Assembly: GCF_003596405.1 (NCBI RefSeq) | Contig: NZ_QYUR01000002.1 | Span: forward strand, 248,001 to 312,000 | Length of the DNA stretch: 64,000 nt | Reading direction: 5' to 3' | DNA from: Pseudomonas cavernicola | GTDB lineage: Bacteria; Pseudomonadota; Gammaproteobacteria; Pseudomonadales; Pseudomonadaceae | Shown: positions 51,401 to 60,541 of the stretch, one piece after another | Position numbering within the stretch: the first letter of the stretch is position 1 | Layout: each line of letters begins with the position of its first letter | The notes under the pieces: model-generated | The model's input: only the letters and a program-made list of their open reading frames with translations | What the model was told of the DNA's origin: nothing | The model's database searches: none | Position numbers and translations under genes: made by a program

Positions 51401-53002
51401 CAGACGGGCAGCACGACGGCCGCGCAGACGCTGATTCACCGCGTCGCGATGGAGGTAGGCGCCGCGCACTCCGCGGCGGCCGCTGTAGCCCTCGGCGAGC
51501 ATCTTCAGCAGGGCCTCGAAGGTGGCGCGCGGCAACCCGACATAGGGCGCGGCGCGGGTCAGCAGTTGGTAGAGGCCGTCCTCGCTCCACTCGCGACAGG
51601 CCACCTCGGCGACTATCTGCTGGGCCAACACGTCCAGCGGCGCCCAGGGGATGACCAGGGCATCCAGCTCGTCGCGGCGCACGCAGTCGAGCAGCGCCGC
51701 ACACTCGATCAAGTCGTCCCGCGACTGCGGGAACAGCCGGCCCTTTGGCGTACCGCCGACGCTGTGGCCGGAGCGCCCGACCCGCTGCAGGAAGGCGGCG
51801 ATACTGCGCGGCGAGCCGAGCTGGCAGACCAGCTCCACCTCTCCGATATCGATGCCCAACTCCAGCGACGCGGTGGCCACCAACACCCGCAGCTCGCCGC
51901 GCTTGAGGCGCTGTTCGGCGTCCAGGCGCAGCTCCCTGGCCATGCTGCCGTGATGGGCGGCGACCGCGGTATTGCCTAGCCGCTCGGAGAGGTGACGGCA
52001 GGCGCGTTCGGCCAGCCTCCGGGTATTGGTGAACACCAGGGTCGTGCGGTGCTGCGCCACCAGTTCAGCCAGGCGGTCGTAGACCTTCTCCCAGGCCTCG
52101 TTGCTCATCACCGCTTCCAGCGGCAGCGGCGGCACCTCGATGGCCAGATCACGGGCGCGGCTGTAGCCGACATCCACAATCACGCATTCAGTCTCGGCAA
52201 CCACTCCCCCACCCCCTCGAGGGAGTGGGTCAGGGAGAGGGGCGGCACTCGCAAGAGCCTCGCCCCCCACCCCCTCCTCCACCGGCAACGGCCCTTGGCT
52301 GCCGAGCAGGAAACGCGCCACCGCCTCGATGGGCTTCTGCGTGGCGGACAGGCCGATGCGCTGCAACGGCCACCGACACAGCGCCTCCAGGCGCTCCACG
52401 CTGAGCATCAGATGACTGCCGCGCTTACTCCCGGCGATGGCATGAATCTCGTCGACGATCAGGCTGCGGCAGCCGGCCAGCATCGCCCGGCCGGACTCGG
52501 AGCCCAATAGCACATAGAGGGATTCCGGGGTGGTCACCAGGATATGCGGCGGGCGCTTGCGCATCGCCCCGCGCTCGCTCTGCGTGGTATCGCCGGTACG
52601 CACCGCCGTGCGGATCTTTACATCGGCTAGCCCCTGGCGCTGCAATTCGGCGCGGATGCCGGCCAGCGGCTCCTCTAGGTTGATGCGGATATCGTTGGAC
52701 AACGCCTTCAGCGGCGACACGTAGACCACGGTGCAGCTGTCCGGCAGGCAGCCGCCCTGCGCCAGCCCTTCGCGCACCAGCTCATCGATGGCGGCGAGGA
52801 AGGCCGTCAGCGTCTTACCCGACCCGGTGGGCGCGGCCACCAGGGTGGACCGGCCGGCGCGAATCGCCGGCCAGGCACCCGCCTGCGCTGCCGTAGGCCG
52901 CGCAAAGGTGGTGCGGAACCAGGCGGCCACAGCGGGATGAAAACCATCCAGCGCCGCAACGCTGGATGACGACAAAGCAGGGGTAAGGGTCATGAGGCCC
53001 AC
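48461..53002 (-). CDS. lhr: Lhr-type DEAD/DEAH-box ATP-dependent helicase
   Basis: A 1513-residue superfamily 2 helicase, close to the length of E. coli Lhr. It has APTGSGKT (Walker A, about 57-64), [29 protein letters not shown] (Walker B), and in the second RecA domain [41 protein letters not shown] and [10 protein letters not shown] winged-helix/Lhr core follows, and a long C-terminal extension. Two stretches of low-complexity or foreign composition occur in frame: one encoded by 52195-52290 ([13 protein letters not shown]) and one by 51007-51085 ([19 protein letters not shown]). Both are translated repeats. Lhr acts in DNA repair. The start could also be MTLTPALS three codons later. Confidence 0.95.
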   Translation of the reverse strand: MGLMTLTPALSSSSVAALDGFHPAVAAWFRTTFARPTAAQAGAWPAIRAGRSTLVAAPTGSGKTLTAFLAAIDELVREGLAQGGCLPDSCTVVYVSPLKALSNDIRINLEEPLAGIRAELQRQGLADVKIRTAVRTGDTTQSERGAMRKRPPHILVTTPESLYVLLGSESGRAMLAGCRSLIVDEIHAIAGSKRGSHLMLSVERLEALCRWPLQRIGLSATQKPIEAVARFLLGSQGPLPVEEGVGGEALASAAPLPDPLPRGGGGVVAETECVIVDVGYSRARDLAIEVPPLPLEAVMSNEAWEKVYDRLAELVAQHRTTLVFTNTRRLAERACRHLSERLGNTAVAAHHGSMARELRLDAEQRLKRGELRVLVATASLELGIDIGEVELVCQLGSPRSIAAFLQRVGRSGHSVGGTPKGRLFPQSRDDLIECAALLDCVRRDELDALVIPWAPLDVLAQQIVAEVACREWSEDGLYQLLTRAAPYVGLPRATFEALLKMLAEGYSGRRGVRGAYLHRDAVNQRLRGRRAARLTAITSGGTIPDTGDYSVLLEPQGLQVGTLNEDFAIESMAGDVFQLGNQSYRILRVEPGRVRVEDAQGMPPSIPFWLGEAPGRSDELSAGVSRLREQVEWLLTGDEPCRSEFIRDAGDADAVPIANEFAPTERAVTGLMQTIGLSEPVARQIVEYLARARAALSALPTQQRLVMERFFDESGGMQLIIHSPFGSRLNRAWGLALRKRFCRSFNFELQAAATEDALILSLSTSHSFPLDEVWRYLHSSSAERVLVQAVLDAPLFGVRWRWSATIALALPRFAGGRKVAPQLQRMRSEDLLATVFPDQVACQENIVGEREIPDHPLVAQTLDDCLHEAMDCEAWLALLRRMEAGEVELVARDLPAPSALAAEILSARPYAFLDDAPLEERRTQAVQRRRWSDPESADDLGALDTEAIDAVRQEAWPEVRDADEMHEALMTLACITVAEARANAGWPDWLAQLAQARRAACLQLDGRPALWLPAERLCQLQALYPQGEAKPAIQAPVGFDQPWEAEAALLEVLRARLSGFGPVPLARIATDLCLAPAALTYALVGLEHEGYVLRGRFTPGCGEEEWCERHLLARIHRYTVKRLRREIEPVERADFMRFLFDWQRVAPASRVHGAEALAGVLGQLEGFQAAAGAWESEILPSRVVDYGINWLDDLCRSGRVVWCRLAGRSRAAGGPLRSTPIVLLPRKSLGLWRACLADAPAPELSARAERVRQVLASQGALFFDELMDEVHLLRSELEDCLGELVALGLANADSFGGLRSLLLPAARRSRHDRRARLALANMQDAGRWALLRTRGEEQVSRGRVAVEALEHVARTLLRRYGVVCWHLLEREADWLPPWRELLRVYHRLEARGEIRGGRFVAGVSGEQFALPEAVGLLREVRKRPADGNLVSLSACDPLNLLGTLLNGSKVPALAGNRLLYRDGVPVATLVAGKTTLLVAADPFTVPEWQAALIRQLGASASIGHGQRRAWLRP
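51010..51083. repeat. REP palindrome in frame within lhr
   Basis: Perfect 25-bp inverted arms (51010-51034 and 51059-51083) begin CTGTAGGAGCGAATTC and surround a 24-base loop. This is the GTAGGAGCGAATTCATTCGC type of extragenic palindrome common in Pseudomonas, here inside a gene and translated. Confidence 0.93.
52203..52291. repeat. G/C-rich GGGAGAGGG repeat in frame within lhr
   Basis: CTCCCCCACCCCCTCGAGGG, GGGAGAGGGGCGG and CCCCCCACCCCCTCC lie within the helicase gene and encode about 30 residues rich in Gly, Pro and Ala. Similar motifs appear in the 185-bp MITE near the window start and near 38.8 kb. Confidence 0.65.
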
Positions 53003-53582
53003 TATGCGAGCCTAGGGCTGCAGCCTCAAGGACCGCCGATCGTGGGTAGGATGAGCGGAATATTTCTGCTGCGGGGCGCCGACGCCGTGACGGTCGGCTT
53101 TCGACCCAAGCTGACACTCGAAGACATCTACGAAAACCGGGGGCAATTGGCCACGCGAACGCCCATCCGCAGCTAGATAAGTTTGCCTGCAAAACTTATG
53201 ACCATTTGCGCGCTGAAGGTCCGCATTGAAATCCCTATCGTTTCGGGTAGATGGGCTCTGATAGCCAACTCAGAACAGCCGTACTAGAAGTACTAAACCC
53301 GCCACCCGCAACGATTGCAGTTATTTTTCACGCGAATAGCGCTTTCGACAAAGCATTTACCTGTTTTAACCTCGAATGCCGATAGCCGAGTTGCCGCTCC
53401 GCCTGGCCATCTATACAACAGCCGCTCGTTCAGGAGCGGCCACCAACGCTCGACCTGTCCCGCTGTGCCGCCTGAGCAACATCTGCTCTTACCTCTGTAC
53501 CACAGACCCAAAAAACATTGAGAACGCCTACTGGGTTATCCCCCGGTTGGTATCAGCCCTTTACAAAAATAAAAGGTTAACG
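53003..53582. other. Intergenic region between lhr and the amino-acid permease
   Basis: No gene is supported; open frames in it extend only because the permease frame has no upstream stop. A perfect palindrome ATAAGTTT-GCCTGCA-AAACTTAT at 53177-53199 could be a regulator site. The 3' part must hold the permease promoter; no convincing consensus is visible. Confidence 0.5.
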
Positions 53583-54977
53583 ATGTCTACCAACGAACAT
53601 GAACTGCAGCGAGGGTTGGGCGAGCGACATATCCGCCTGATGGCCCTCGGCGCCTGCATCGGTGTCGGCCTGTTCCTCGGCTCAGCCAAAGCCATCCAGA
53701 TGGCCGGCCCGGCCATCATGCTGTCCTACATCATCGGCGGCCTGGCGATTCTGGTGATCATGCGCGCCCTCGGCGAGATGGCCGTGCACAACCCGGTGGC
53801 CGGCTCCTTCAGCCGCTACGCGCAAGACTACCTCGGGCCCTTGGCGGGCTTTCTCACCGGCTGGAACTACTGGTTCCTGTGGCTGGTGACCTGCGTGGCG
53901 GAAATCACCGCCGTGGCCATCTACATGCAGATCTGGTTCCCCGATGTGCCGCGCTGGATCTGGTCCCTGGCGGCCCTGGCGAGTATGGGCACCATCAACC
54001 TGATCACCGTACGCGCCTTCGGCGAGTTCGAGTTCTGGTTCGCCCTGATCAAGATCGTCACCATCATCGCCATGGTCCTGGCCGGCGCCGGGATGATCTT
54101 CTTCGGCTTCGGTAACGACGGCATCGCCACCGGCATCGGCAACCTGTGGAGCAACGGCGGCTTCATGCCCAACGGCATCCAGGGCGTACTGATGTCGCTG
54201 CAGATGGTCATGTTCGCCTACCTCGGCGTGGAAATGATCGGCCTCACCGCCGGCGAAGCGCGCAACCCGCACAAAACCATCCCCAACGCCATCAACTCGG
54301 TGTTCTGGCGCATCCTGCTGTTCTACGTCGGCGCACTGTTCGTGATCATGGCGATCTACCCGTGGAACGAGATCGGCACCCAGGGCAGCCCCTTCGTCAT
54401 GACCTTCGAACGCCTCGGCATCAAGACCGCCGCCGGCATCATCAACTTCGTGGTCATTACAGCAGCGCTGAGTTCCTGCAACGGCGGCATTTTCAGCACC
54501 GGGCGCATGCTCTACAGCCTCGCCCAGAATGGCCAGGCGCCGAAAACCTTCAGCAAGACCTCGAGCAACGGCGTGCCGCGCAACGCTCTGCTGCTGTCGA
54601 TCTTCGCCCTGCTGCTCGGCGTATTGCTGAACTACCTGGTGCCAGAAAAAGTCTTCGTCTGGGTCACCTCCATCGCCACCTTCGGTGCGATCTGGACCTG
54701 GGCGATGATCCTCCTGGCGCAGCTCAAGTTCCGCAGCGGCCTGACCCCGGCCGAGCGCGACAAGCTGCAATTCAAGATGTGGCTGTTCCCGCTCAGCTCC
54801 TACCTGACGCTGGCCTTCCTGGTGCTGGTGGTGGTGCTGATGGCCTTCTTCGAAGAAACCCGCATCGCCCTGTACATCGGCCCAGCCTTCCTGGTGCTGC
54901 TGACCGTCCTCTACAAAGCGCTCAACCTGGCACCGAAAATGGAAACCAGTGGCGAGCTGAACAGTGTGACTTCCTGA
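53583..54977 (+). CDS. APC-family amino-acid permease (HutT/ProY-like)
   Basis: A 464-residue transporter with twelve membrane helices. The N-terminal signature LQRGLGERHIRLMALGACIGVGLFLGSAKAI, plus the loop GMIGLTAGEARNPHKTIPNAINSV, identify the AroP/ProY/HutT branch of the amino-acid/polyamine superfamily. The start MSTNEHEL follows AAAAGG; the 69 codons that extend it upstream lack similarity. The substrate is probably histidine, proline or another neutral amino acid; no histidine-use genes adjoin. Confidence 0.92.
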   Translation: MSTNEHELQRGLGERHIRLMALGACIGVGLFLGSAKAIQMAGPAIMLSYIIGGLAILVIMRALGEMAVHNPVAGSFSRYAQDYLGPLAGFLTGWNYWFLWLVTCVAEITAVAIYMQIWFPDVPRWIWSLAALASMGTINLITVRAFGEFEFWFALIKIVTIIAMVLAGAGMIFFGFGNDGIATGIGNLWSNGGFMPNGIQGVLMSLQMVMFAYLGVEMIGLTAGEARNPHKTIPNAINSVFWRILLFYVGALFVIMAIYPWNEIGTQGSPFVMTFERLGIKTAAGIINFVVITAALSSCNGGIFSTGRMLYSLAQNGQAPKTFSKTSSNGVPRNALLLSIFALLLGVLLNYLVPEKVFVWVTSIATFGAIWTWAMILLAQLKFRSGLTPAERDKLQFKMWLFPLSSYLTLAFLVLVVVLMAFFEETRIALYIGPAFLVLLTVLYKALNLAPKMETSGELNSVTS

Positions 54978-55044
54978 GTGATCGAATCATAAAAATTGCC
55001 CCGCGAATCAGGCTGTGCGAAAACGTACTAATGGTTGACCAAGC

Positions 55045-55071
55045 AAACGCCCCGACTGGTTCGGGGCGTTT
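55045..55071 (+). terminator. Rho-independent terminator near the left end of the IS
   Basis: AAACGCCCCGA, loop CTGGT, TCGGGGCGTTT, then TTGC: an 11-bp perfect stem with T-run. It can end permease transcripts and also shields the transposase gene. Confidence 0.8.
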
Positions 55072-55106
55072 TGCTGTGTGCGGACCCAGGGGAGAAAAAG
55101 GCTGTA

Positions 55107-56531
55107 TCAGCCCATCAATCCGATGAGGTGGCGTGCGCCGAGCACGTTGATCGCTCTTTTGAGGTTATAGGCCTGTACCGCTAAGGCCATTTCGGTTCGT
55201 GCTCCCTTCAATTGGCGAAGCAGGAAGCGACCATTACCAAATAGCCATTGTTTGAGGTTGCCAAATGGATGCTCGACGATGGATCGCCTACTCGCCATCA
55301 TCTCGGGCTGCGCCTGCAGCCGCTGCTCCATTCGCTCAAAGGCCGCCTCGTGGGCATGGCGTCTCAGGTAGCGACGCTGGGCGTTGGTGCACTGTGCCTT
55401 GAGCGGGCAAGCGCTGCAGTCGCTGATCGCCGCGTGGTAGATACGCTCCCCGCGATTCAGTTGCTTGAGCGTCAGCAACTTGCCTGCCGGACAGCGGTAC
55501 TGGTCGCTCTCTGCGTCGTAAGTGAAATCACTTCGCTCGAACAGCTGCGTATCACCACCCCGGTTGTTAACTGCCCGGTTGGGCGGCACATAGGCGGTAA
55601 TGCCGGCATCTTCGCATGCCTGGAACTGCTCGCCGTTGGAGTAACCGGCATCGGCAGTGACCGTCAGCACGTCCTGCTGCAACTCGGACTGGGCGGCTTT
55701 AGCCATCGGCTCGAGCTGCTGGGTATCGTTGCCGTCCTGTGTGACCTCGTGATGCAGGATCAGGCAATGCTCGGCGTCCACAGCTGTTTGCACGTTGTAA
55801 GCGACGCGCCCACCCCGAGGGGTACGCATCATCCGGGCATCGCTCTCGGTGGTGATGAATTGCTCAAGCTCCAGGGCCTGCATCAGTGCTTGGCAAGTCA
55901 GGTTGTCGGCCTGTTTGGCTTGCAGTCGCTCCAGCGCCGTTTTTACCGCACTACGGTCAACGGCCTCATTGGCTTCGGACTTGTCCGCCTCATCCAGCTC
56001 CGCCAGGTACTGGGCGATACGCTTATCCAGCTTCTCTTGCTGACGCTTGAGCTTCTTCAGATCCACATGCCGACGCGCTGAGGCCACGGCCTTGAATTTG
56101 CTGCCATCGATGGCCACCAACTCTCCGGCGATCAGCCCGGCTTGACGGCAAAACTGCACGAAGGCCCGACAGGTCGCGCTGAACGCTTGTCCGTTGTCCT
56201 TGCGGTAATCGGCGATGGTCTTGAAGTCCGGCTTGAGCCGATTGAGCAACCACATGACTTCGACGTTGCGCAGGCATTCAGCTTCGAGGCGTCGGGAGGA
56301 GCGGATGCGGTGGAAATAGCCATACAGGTACAGCTTGAGCAGGTCCGCCGGATCGTAGGCAGGACGCCCCGTACTCTTGGGAGTGGCTTTGGCAAACCCG
56401 AGTAGCTTGAGGTCCAGTCGAGCCACGTAGGCATCGATCACACGGACCAGATGGTCGTCGGGAATCAACTCTTCCAGCGAAACCGGAAACAGACTGGTCT
56501 GGTCTCGCGCCTCTCCTTGGATGTACGCCAT
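55107..56531 (-). CDS. IS1182 family transposase
   Basis: A 474-residue DDE transposase, apparently intact. N-terminal DUF772 part (SLEELIPDDHLVRVIDAYV; YDPADLLKLYLYGYFHRIRSSR), first catalytic Asp in LVAIDGSKFKAVAS, a coiled insertion rich in Glu/Lys, second Asp in TADAGYSNGEQF, and the Glu region EAAFERMEQRL with a C-terminal FGNLKQWLFGNGRF. This order is that of IS1182/IS4-like enzymes. Confidence 0.95.
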   Translation of the reverse strand: MAYIQGEARDQTSLFPVSLEELIPDDHLVRVIDAYVARLDLKLLGFAKATPKSTGRPAYDPADLLKLYLYGYFHRIRSSRRLEAECLRNVEVMWLLNRLKPDFKTIADYRKDNGQAFSATCRAFVQFCRQAGLIAGELVAIDGSKFKAVASARRHVDLKKLKRQQEKLDKRIAQYLAELDEADKSEANEAVDRSAVKTALERLQAKQADNLTCQALMQALELEQFITTESDARMMRTPRGGRVAYNVQTAVDAEHCLILHHEVTQDGNDTQQLEPMAKAAQSELQQDVLTVTADAGYSNGEQFQACEDAGITAYVPPNRAVNNRGGDTQLFERSDFTYDAESDQYRCPAGKLLTLKQLNRGERIYHAAISDCSACPLKAQCTNAQRRYLRRHAHEAAFERMEQRLQAQPEMMASRRSIVEHPFGNLKQWLFGNGRFLLRQLKGARTEMALAVQAYNLKRAINVLGARHLIGLMG

Positions 56532-56536
56532 AACGA

Positions 56537-56568
56537 AAAATGCCCGTATCTTTCGATGCGGGCATTTT
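56537..56568. terminator. Stem-loop upstream of the transposase
   Basis: AAAATGCCCG and CGGGCATTTT, 10-bp arms with a 12-base loop and T-runs on both strands. It stands just outside the transposase start and probably blocks incoming transcription, as is common at IS ends. Confidence 0.7.
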
Positions 56569-56655
56569 CTTCAACTACCAATCAGAACGCTAGGTTTTCA
56601 CACAATCTGGAATGCGGGGCTTTTTTATGGCTCACGGATTGCCGGGGACATGAAA

Positions 56656-57356
56656 GGTTAACGCCGAATAGGCAAGAGGGTGTTGGCTGATGGTTCTGAG
56701 CCATTACCCGTTTGCCGTGCAGGCTGATAGAACGGTTTCGCCCTGCTGGGCGAGTTTCTTTTGGCATTGCCCCAAAAGAAACCAAAAGGTCTAGCCCCGG
56801 CATCCGGCCCGCTTGCGGCGGGTTCCCTCTCTCCATCGTCGCTCCGGGGTCCCGCGACGAAGGGCAATCCATGGCCAATCGTCGCTTTCGCGGCATCCCT
56901 GCCGCTCAACCCCCTCCGCAACGATTCCGCTCGGCCTCCTGAAGGGGCTCTGTCCCCGCTCCACTTTTTGTCTCAGATCCACCAGGCAGCTGTTGGCACC
57001 GGATAGTTTAAAAAACTTGCAGGCGACACCCCGGGGCCCCGTCAGGAGGCCGAGTGGAGGTACTGCGCAGGGGGATGCGAGGCAGGACGCCGAGCGAGGC
57101 ACGAAGGGACAGGGACGTCCCTTCGTGGCGTGCCCCCGGAGCAGTGCCGAAGCGAGGGGAGTCGAAGCGCAGCGCAGACCCGGATGTCGGGGTGCGCTTT
57201 CTTTTGCTTACTTTTCTTTGCGCAAACAAAGAAAAGTGAGGCGCCCGAGGGGGCGCAACCAGAAGCATCAGCCAGCGCGGTAAAAGGCCCGGGCACCGCT
57301 TCAAGGCCAACAAGCAGCAAGGCTCTTGCAACCCTCTTGCCGATCCGGTGTTAACC
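56656..57356. mobile_element. 701-bp non-coding element with 26-bp inverted ends
   Basis: The left end begins GGTTAACGCCGAATAGGC and the right end, read on the other strand, GGTTAACACCGGATCGGC; over 26 bp 23 match. Inside lie two T/A-rich hairpins: TTTCTTTTGGCA...CCAAAAGAAA near 56.77 kb and CACTTTTCTTTG...CAAAGAAAAGTG near 57.23 kb. G/C-rich segments lie between. Small frames exist in all six readings but none looks coding. It ends 36 bases from the IS1182 end. It is a non-autonomous element or a large structured repeat. Confidence 0.6.
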
Positions 57357-57664
57357 ACCATCCCGGAATTCCGTGAAGAACCTTTTTTATGGCTTCGATG
57401 TGAGTACGCGGGCGATGGAAAACCGAGCCGGTCGCGACAGGCGTAGAGCGGCCAGTAGCGGATACTCGGAAATAGATACTGAAGCTGGCGAATCTCATCA
57501 GCCATGCGTCGCGTGGTGCGAGAAACCCGGTGGCTCCAGCTTGGCTTCAGGCGGGGATATCCACTCTGCGCTGCCGCACATGCAGCGTTTCCATGAGAAC
57601 CGCATGGACTATCTGACGCGAGACTTCGATATCCGCTTGATCCAGATGATCAGCCCATCTTCTG
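57357..57664. other. Non-coding or decayed sequence
   Basis: No intact gene is supported. A 36-codon stretch on the minus strand (about 57545-57655, with QADIEVSRQIVHAVLMETL) has coding-like character but no start, and could be the trace of a lost gene. The motif GCCGGTCGCGACAGG resembles sequences near 60.3 and 63.6 kb. Confidence 0.4.
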
Positions 57665-57796
57665 CTAGCCGTTAATCAGCAAATGGCCGGCCAGCAGGCC
57701 CACGCCAATAAACAACACTCGCTTGAACTGCAAGGCACTGACCCGCTGCTGCAGCCATTGGCCCAGCAATATGTCGGGTATGGGTTGACCTCTCTG
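57665..57796 (-). pseudogene. C-terminal remnant of a TauE/SafE-like membrane permease
   Basis: About 40 codons on the minus strand read PIPDILLGQWLQQRVSALQF then KRVLFIGVGLLAGHLLING before TAG. This is the shape of the last cytoplasmic loop and last helix of TauE/SafE sulfite-exporter-type proteins. The rest of the gene is absent. The family call is tentative. Confidence 0.4.
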
Positions 57797-57827
57797 GGCG
57801 TGTTTACACAGCCTGGGCCAAAAGCAG

Positions 57828-58076
57828 TCATTCGAGTCCACTGATCGAAAACAGGGCGGCCACCGGAACACCGAACACCACCAGCCAGACGACCACCTCG
57901 GTGAGCAGGGTTTGTCCGGCCGCCAGCCCCAGGGCGCCGTGCACCAGGCTAGCGACCAGCCAGAGGCCGACGGACATCTGGACAGTCGTCGGCCTGGCGA
58001 AACCGAATGCTCGACCCAGCTCGATCACGCAGCCGAGAAACAGCAGGCCCACGCCGGTTGCGATTGCGGTGTGCAT
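57828..58076 (-). CDS. Small hydrophobic membrane protein
   Basis: An 82-residue protein starting MHTAIATGVGLLFLGCVIEL, with three membrane segments and little else. GGGAAG precedes the ATG. It follows the SDR gene on the same strand after 75 bases, so they may be co-transcribed. The family is not recognised. Confidence 0.65.
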   Translation of the reverse strand: MHTAIATGVGLLFLGCVIELGRAFGFARPTTVQMSVGLWLVASLVHGALGLAAGQTLLTEVVVWLVVFGVPVAALFSISGLE

Positions 58077-58151
58077 GATTCTTCCCTCATTTGCCCGACG
58101 CTTGCGGCATTGCACGCAGGCTTATCCGGGTTAGTCACCGGTAGAGACGGC

Positions 58152-58892
58152 TCAGGCGAGGCCGCCGTTGGCGCGCAGGATCTGGCCGTTGACCCAGCCG
58201 CCATCGCGACCGACCAGGAAGACGACGACGCCGGCGATGTCCTCGGGTTGGCCCAGGCGCTGGAGGGGCGGCATCTTGGCGAACTGCTGGATCTGCTCTT
58301 CGCTTTTGCCGTGGAGAAACAGGTCGGTGGCGATCGGCCCAGGGGCAACGGCATTGACGGTGATGTTGCGACCGCGCAGCTCCTTGGCGAACACATGGGT
58401 GAATGCCTCGACAGCCGCTTTAGTCGCGTTGTAGACGGCATAGCCAGGCAGGTTCAGCGCCAGCGTGGTGCTGGAGAAATTGACGATGCGGCCGCCGTCG
58501 TTGAGGCGTGCTCCCGCTTCGCGCAGGGTGTTGAAGGTGCCGCGGGTATTGATGCCGAAGGTTTGCTCGAACAGCTCGTCGCTGGTCTCGGCCAGTGGCA
58601 CGGTCTTGAGGATGCCGGCGTTGTTGACCAGCACGTCTACCTTACCCAAATGCTGTTCGGCCTCGTCGAACAGACGACGCACATCCTCAGCATTGGCGAC
58701 GTCGGCCTTGACCGCGATGGCCTGGCTGCCCCCCTGGCGCAGCTGGGCGACCAGGGCGTCGGCCTCGTTGGCGCTGCTGGCGAAGTTGATGACGACGGCG
58801 AAACCCTCGGCGGCGAGACGCTTGGCGACTTCAGCGCCGATCCCGCGCGAGGCGCCGGTAACGATGGCTACTTTCTGAGTGGTGGTGGACAT
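58152..58892 (-). CDS. SDR family oxidoreductase
   Basis: A 246-residue classical short-chain dehydrogenase. NAD(P)-binding TGASRGIG at 12-19, NNAG motif in VLVNNAGIL, catalytic Ser region INFSSTTLAL and YNATK (Tyr-x-x-x-Lys). The C-terminus ends GGWVNGQILRANGGLA. It is divergent from the adjacent LysR regulator, which very likely controls it. The substrate is unknown. Confidence 0.93.
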   Translation of the reverse strand: MSTTTQKVAIVTGASRGIGAEVAKRLAAEGFAVVINFASSANEADALVAQLRQGGSQAIAVKADVANAEDVRRLFDEAEQHLGKVDVLVNNAGILKTVPLAETSDELFEQTFGINTRGTFNTLREAGARLNDGGRIVNFSSTTLALNLPGYAVYNATKAAVEAFTHVFAKELRGRNITVNAVAPGPIATDLFLHGKSEEQIQQFAKMPPLQRLGQPEDIAGVVVFLVGRDGGWVNGQILRANGGLA

Positions 58893-59002
58893 GACGAACC
58901 TCCTGATGAGTTGGAGGTTGCAGACTCACATGTTTACCAATGCGGATAAATGCTGGATATTCACCATGACTATTCAATAAATATCAACAATCGTGAGGCG
59001 GC
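58893..59002. promoter_or_regulatory. Divergent SDR-LysR promoter region
   Basis: The 110-bp gap between divergent genes contains GATATT at 58956-58961 and AATATC at 58980-58985, an inverted pair of the size used by LysR regulators. The promoters of both genes must lie here. The site assignment is only suggestive. Confidence 0.4.
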
Positions 59003-59923
59003 ATGGACCAGGTCAAAGCCATGAGAGTCTTCGTTCGCATCTATGAGCGGAGCAGCTTCACTCTGGCCGCCGAGGATCTGAACATGCCTCGCGCTACCCT
59101 GACTCACAGCATGAACCAGCTTGAGGCGCGGCTCGGCACCCGCCTGCTCGAACGCAGCACACGACGGGTAAAACCGACGCTCGACGGCGAGGCCTACTAC
59201 GGACGTTGCGTGCACCTGTTGGCTGAGCTGGAAGAAGCCGAGCATGCGTTCCGCAGCGTGGCGCCCAAGGGGCGTCTGCGCGTGGACCTGCACGGCACGC
59301 TGGCAAAGCACTTCGTGGTGCCTGCCCTGCCGGAATTCCTCGCCCGCTACCCCGAGATCCAGTTATCCATGAGTGAGGCCGACCGCTTCGTCGACCTGAT
59401 TCAGGAAGGCGTGGATTGCGTACTGCGTGCCGGCACCCTGAGCGACTCGTCGCTGATCGGCCGCCGCGTCGCCACGCTGGATCAGCTCACCTGTGCCAGC
59501 CCGGCCTATCTGCGCAAACATGGCGAGCCGAAAAGCCTGGACGACCTGGCCAGACACCGCGCGGTCAATTACGTGTCGAGGACGACCGGCAAGCATTTTC
59601 CGTTCGAATTCCTCGTCGACGGCGCGTTGCAGGAGGTGCAGATCGACGGAGCGGTTTCGGTGTTCGGCGCCGAAATCTACGCAGCCTCCGCCCTCGCTGG
59701 CATCGGCCTTATCCAGGTGCCGCGCTACCGCGTGGCGAGCCAGTTGGCGGAAGGTTTGCTGCGGGAGGTGTTGCCCCAGTTTCCGCCGCCGCCGATGCCG
59801 GTTTCGGTGCTCTATCCGCACAACCGGCACATGTCGCCGCGCGTGCGGGTGTTCGTCGACTGGCTGACCGGGCTGTTCGCACAGGTAGGCGCGGCGGAGG
59901 CGGCGGCGCACCTGTCCAAGTGA
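59003..59923 (+). CDS. LysR-type transcriptional regulator
   Basis: A 306-residue regulator. The N-terminal winged helix (residues 1-60) reads MDQVKAMRVFVRIYERSSFT, then LNMPRATLTHSMNQLEARLGTRLLERSTRRV. The effector domain follows with GRLRVDLHGTLAKHFVVPAL and DCVLRAGTLSDSSLIGRRV. It belongs to the common LysR branch that regulates an adjacent, divergent oxidoreductase gene. Confidence 0.95.
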   Translation: MDQVKAMRVFVRIYERSSFTLAAEDLNMPRATLTHSMNQLEARLGTRLLERSTRRVKPTLDGEAYYGRCVHLLAELEEAEHAFRSVAPKGRLRVDLHGTLAKHFVVPALPEFLARYPEIQLSMSEADRFVDLIQEGVDCVLRAGTLSDSSLIGRRVATLDQLTCASPAYLRKHGEPKSLDDLARHRAVNYVSRTTGKHFPFEFLVDGALQEVQIDGAVSVFGAEIYAASALAGIGLIQVPRYRVASQLAEGLLREVLPQFPPPPMPVSVLYPHNRHMSPRVRVFVDWLTGLFAQVGAAEAAAHLSK

Positions 59924-60541
59924 TGAAACCCAAGAGTTGATGACGTATCCGCCCGCAGCCGGGAAGCAGCCTACCGGTCGGCGAAATTCCCAATCGACGC
60001 GGCCGCATCCGGCGCTGCATGAGCCAGTCCGGACGGGTTGCGCTGTTCTGTCAGAACCGCTGCTTTCGGCTTGCTCACTACACACCGCCCCCGCATCAAG
60101 CGAGCAACCGCAAGGGAATCCAGCGAGAACCCGCCATCGGCCTTAAAAAGGCCTCGGCCAGAGTGAACAGCAGAGTCAGAAAAAACCTCCCGTAACCACT
60201 GTGGCGCTGGCGGGATTGATTGCCTGTAGGGCAGTGGGCAATTGCATGGACTTGACCAAGCGTTTGCATAGCATCCGACCACCTGCTTGCATCCGACTAG
60301 ACCGCCATGTCTGTGAGTCGCGTGACCGGCAGAGAACGGCCAAGAGCGGGCTTACCCGGCTCGCCAGAACTGGGTGGGAGGTCGTTCAGACCGCACCACC
60401 GGTACCTGACATTCGCGACACATTGATCTTTGCCATCTCTTCGGGCAAAGCCGACCCTCGATCAAGACTGTCGGTTGGACTCGGGGCGATTCCCATCCCG
60501 TTCCCGGTGTGGATAAAAATGCCTGCCAGCGGCCGTGCGGG
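59924..60541. other. Intergenic region with a 23-bp-spaced motif array
   Basis: No gene is supported in these 618 bases; the frames present have unlikely composition. At 60254-60313 three units lie exactly 23 bp apart: GACCAAGCGTTTGC, GACCACCTGCTTGC and the weaker GACCGCCATGTCTG. On the other strand these read GCAAACGCTTGGTC and so on. A matching array in opposite orientation lies near 62.15 kb. Confidence 0.6.

Larger units (their letters stand above)
54998..56620 (-). mobile_element. IS1182-family insertion sequence
   Basis: A single transposase gene is flanked by imperfect inverted ends: GCCCCGCGAATCAGGCTGTG at the left and CACAATCTGGAATGCGGGGC at the right, with GAAAAC/GTTTTC extending the match. 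The exact ends and any target duplication are not certain. It has probably inserted just after the permease gene. Stem-loops near both ends may insulate the transposase from outside transcription. Confidence 0.7.

Noticed and set aside
53682..54770. 362-codon minus-strand frame opposite the amino-acid permease
   Set aside because: His/Asp/Glu-rich antisense shadow; the plus-strand frame is a clear APC transporter.
56761..57505. Several 60-165-codon frames on both strands
   Set aside because: They lie in the 701-bp structured element, overlap in all frames and have no coding signature.
57373..57675. 100-codon plus-strand frame
   Set aside because: Unlikely composition, no ribosome site, overlaps the repeat-like GCCGGTCGCGAC motif and the TauE remnant.
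59971..60282. 103-codon minus-strand frame next to the 60.3 kb motif array
   Set aside because: No recognised family and it overlaps the motif array; could be an old gene trace but not supportable.
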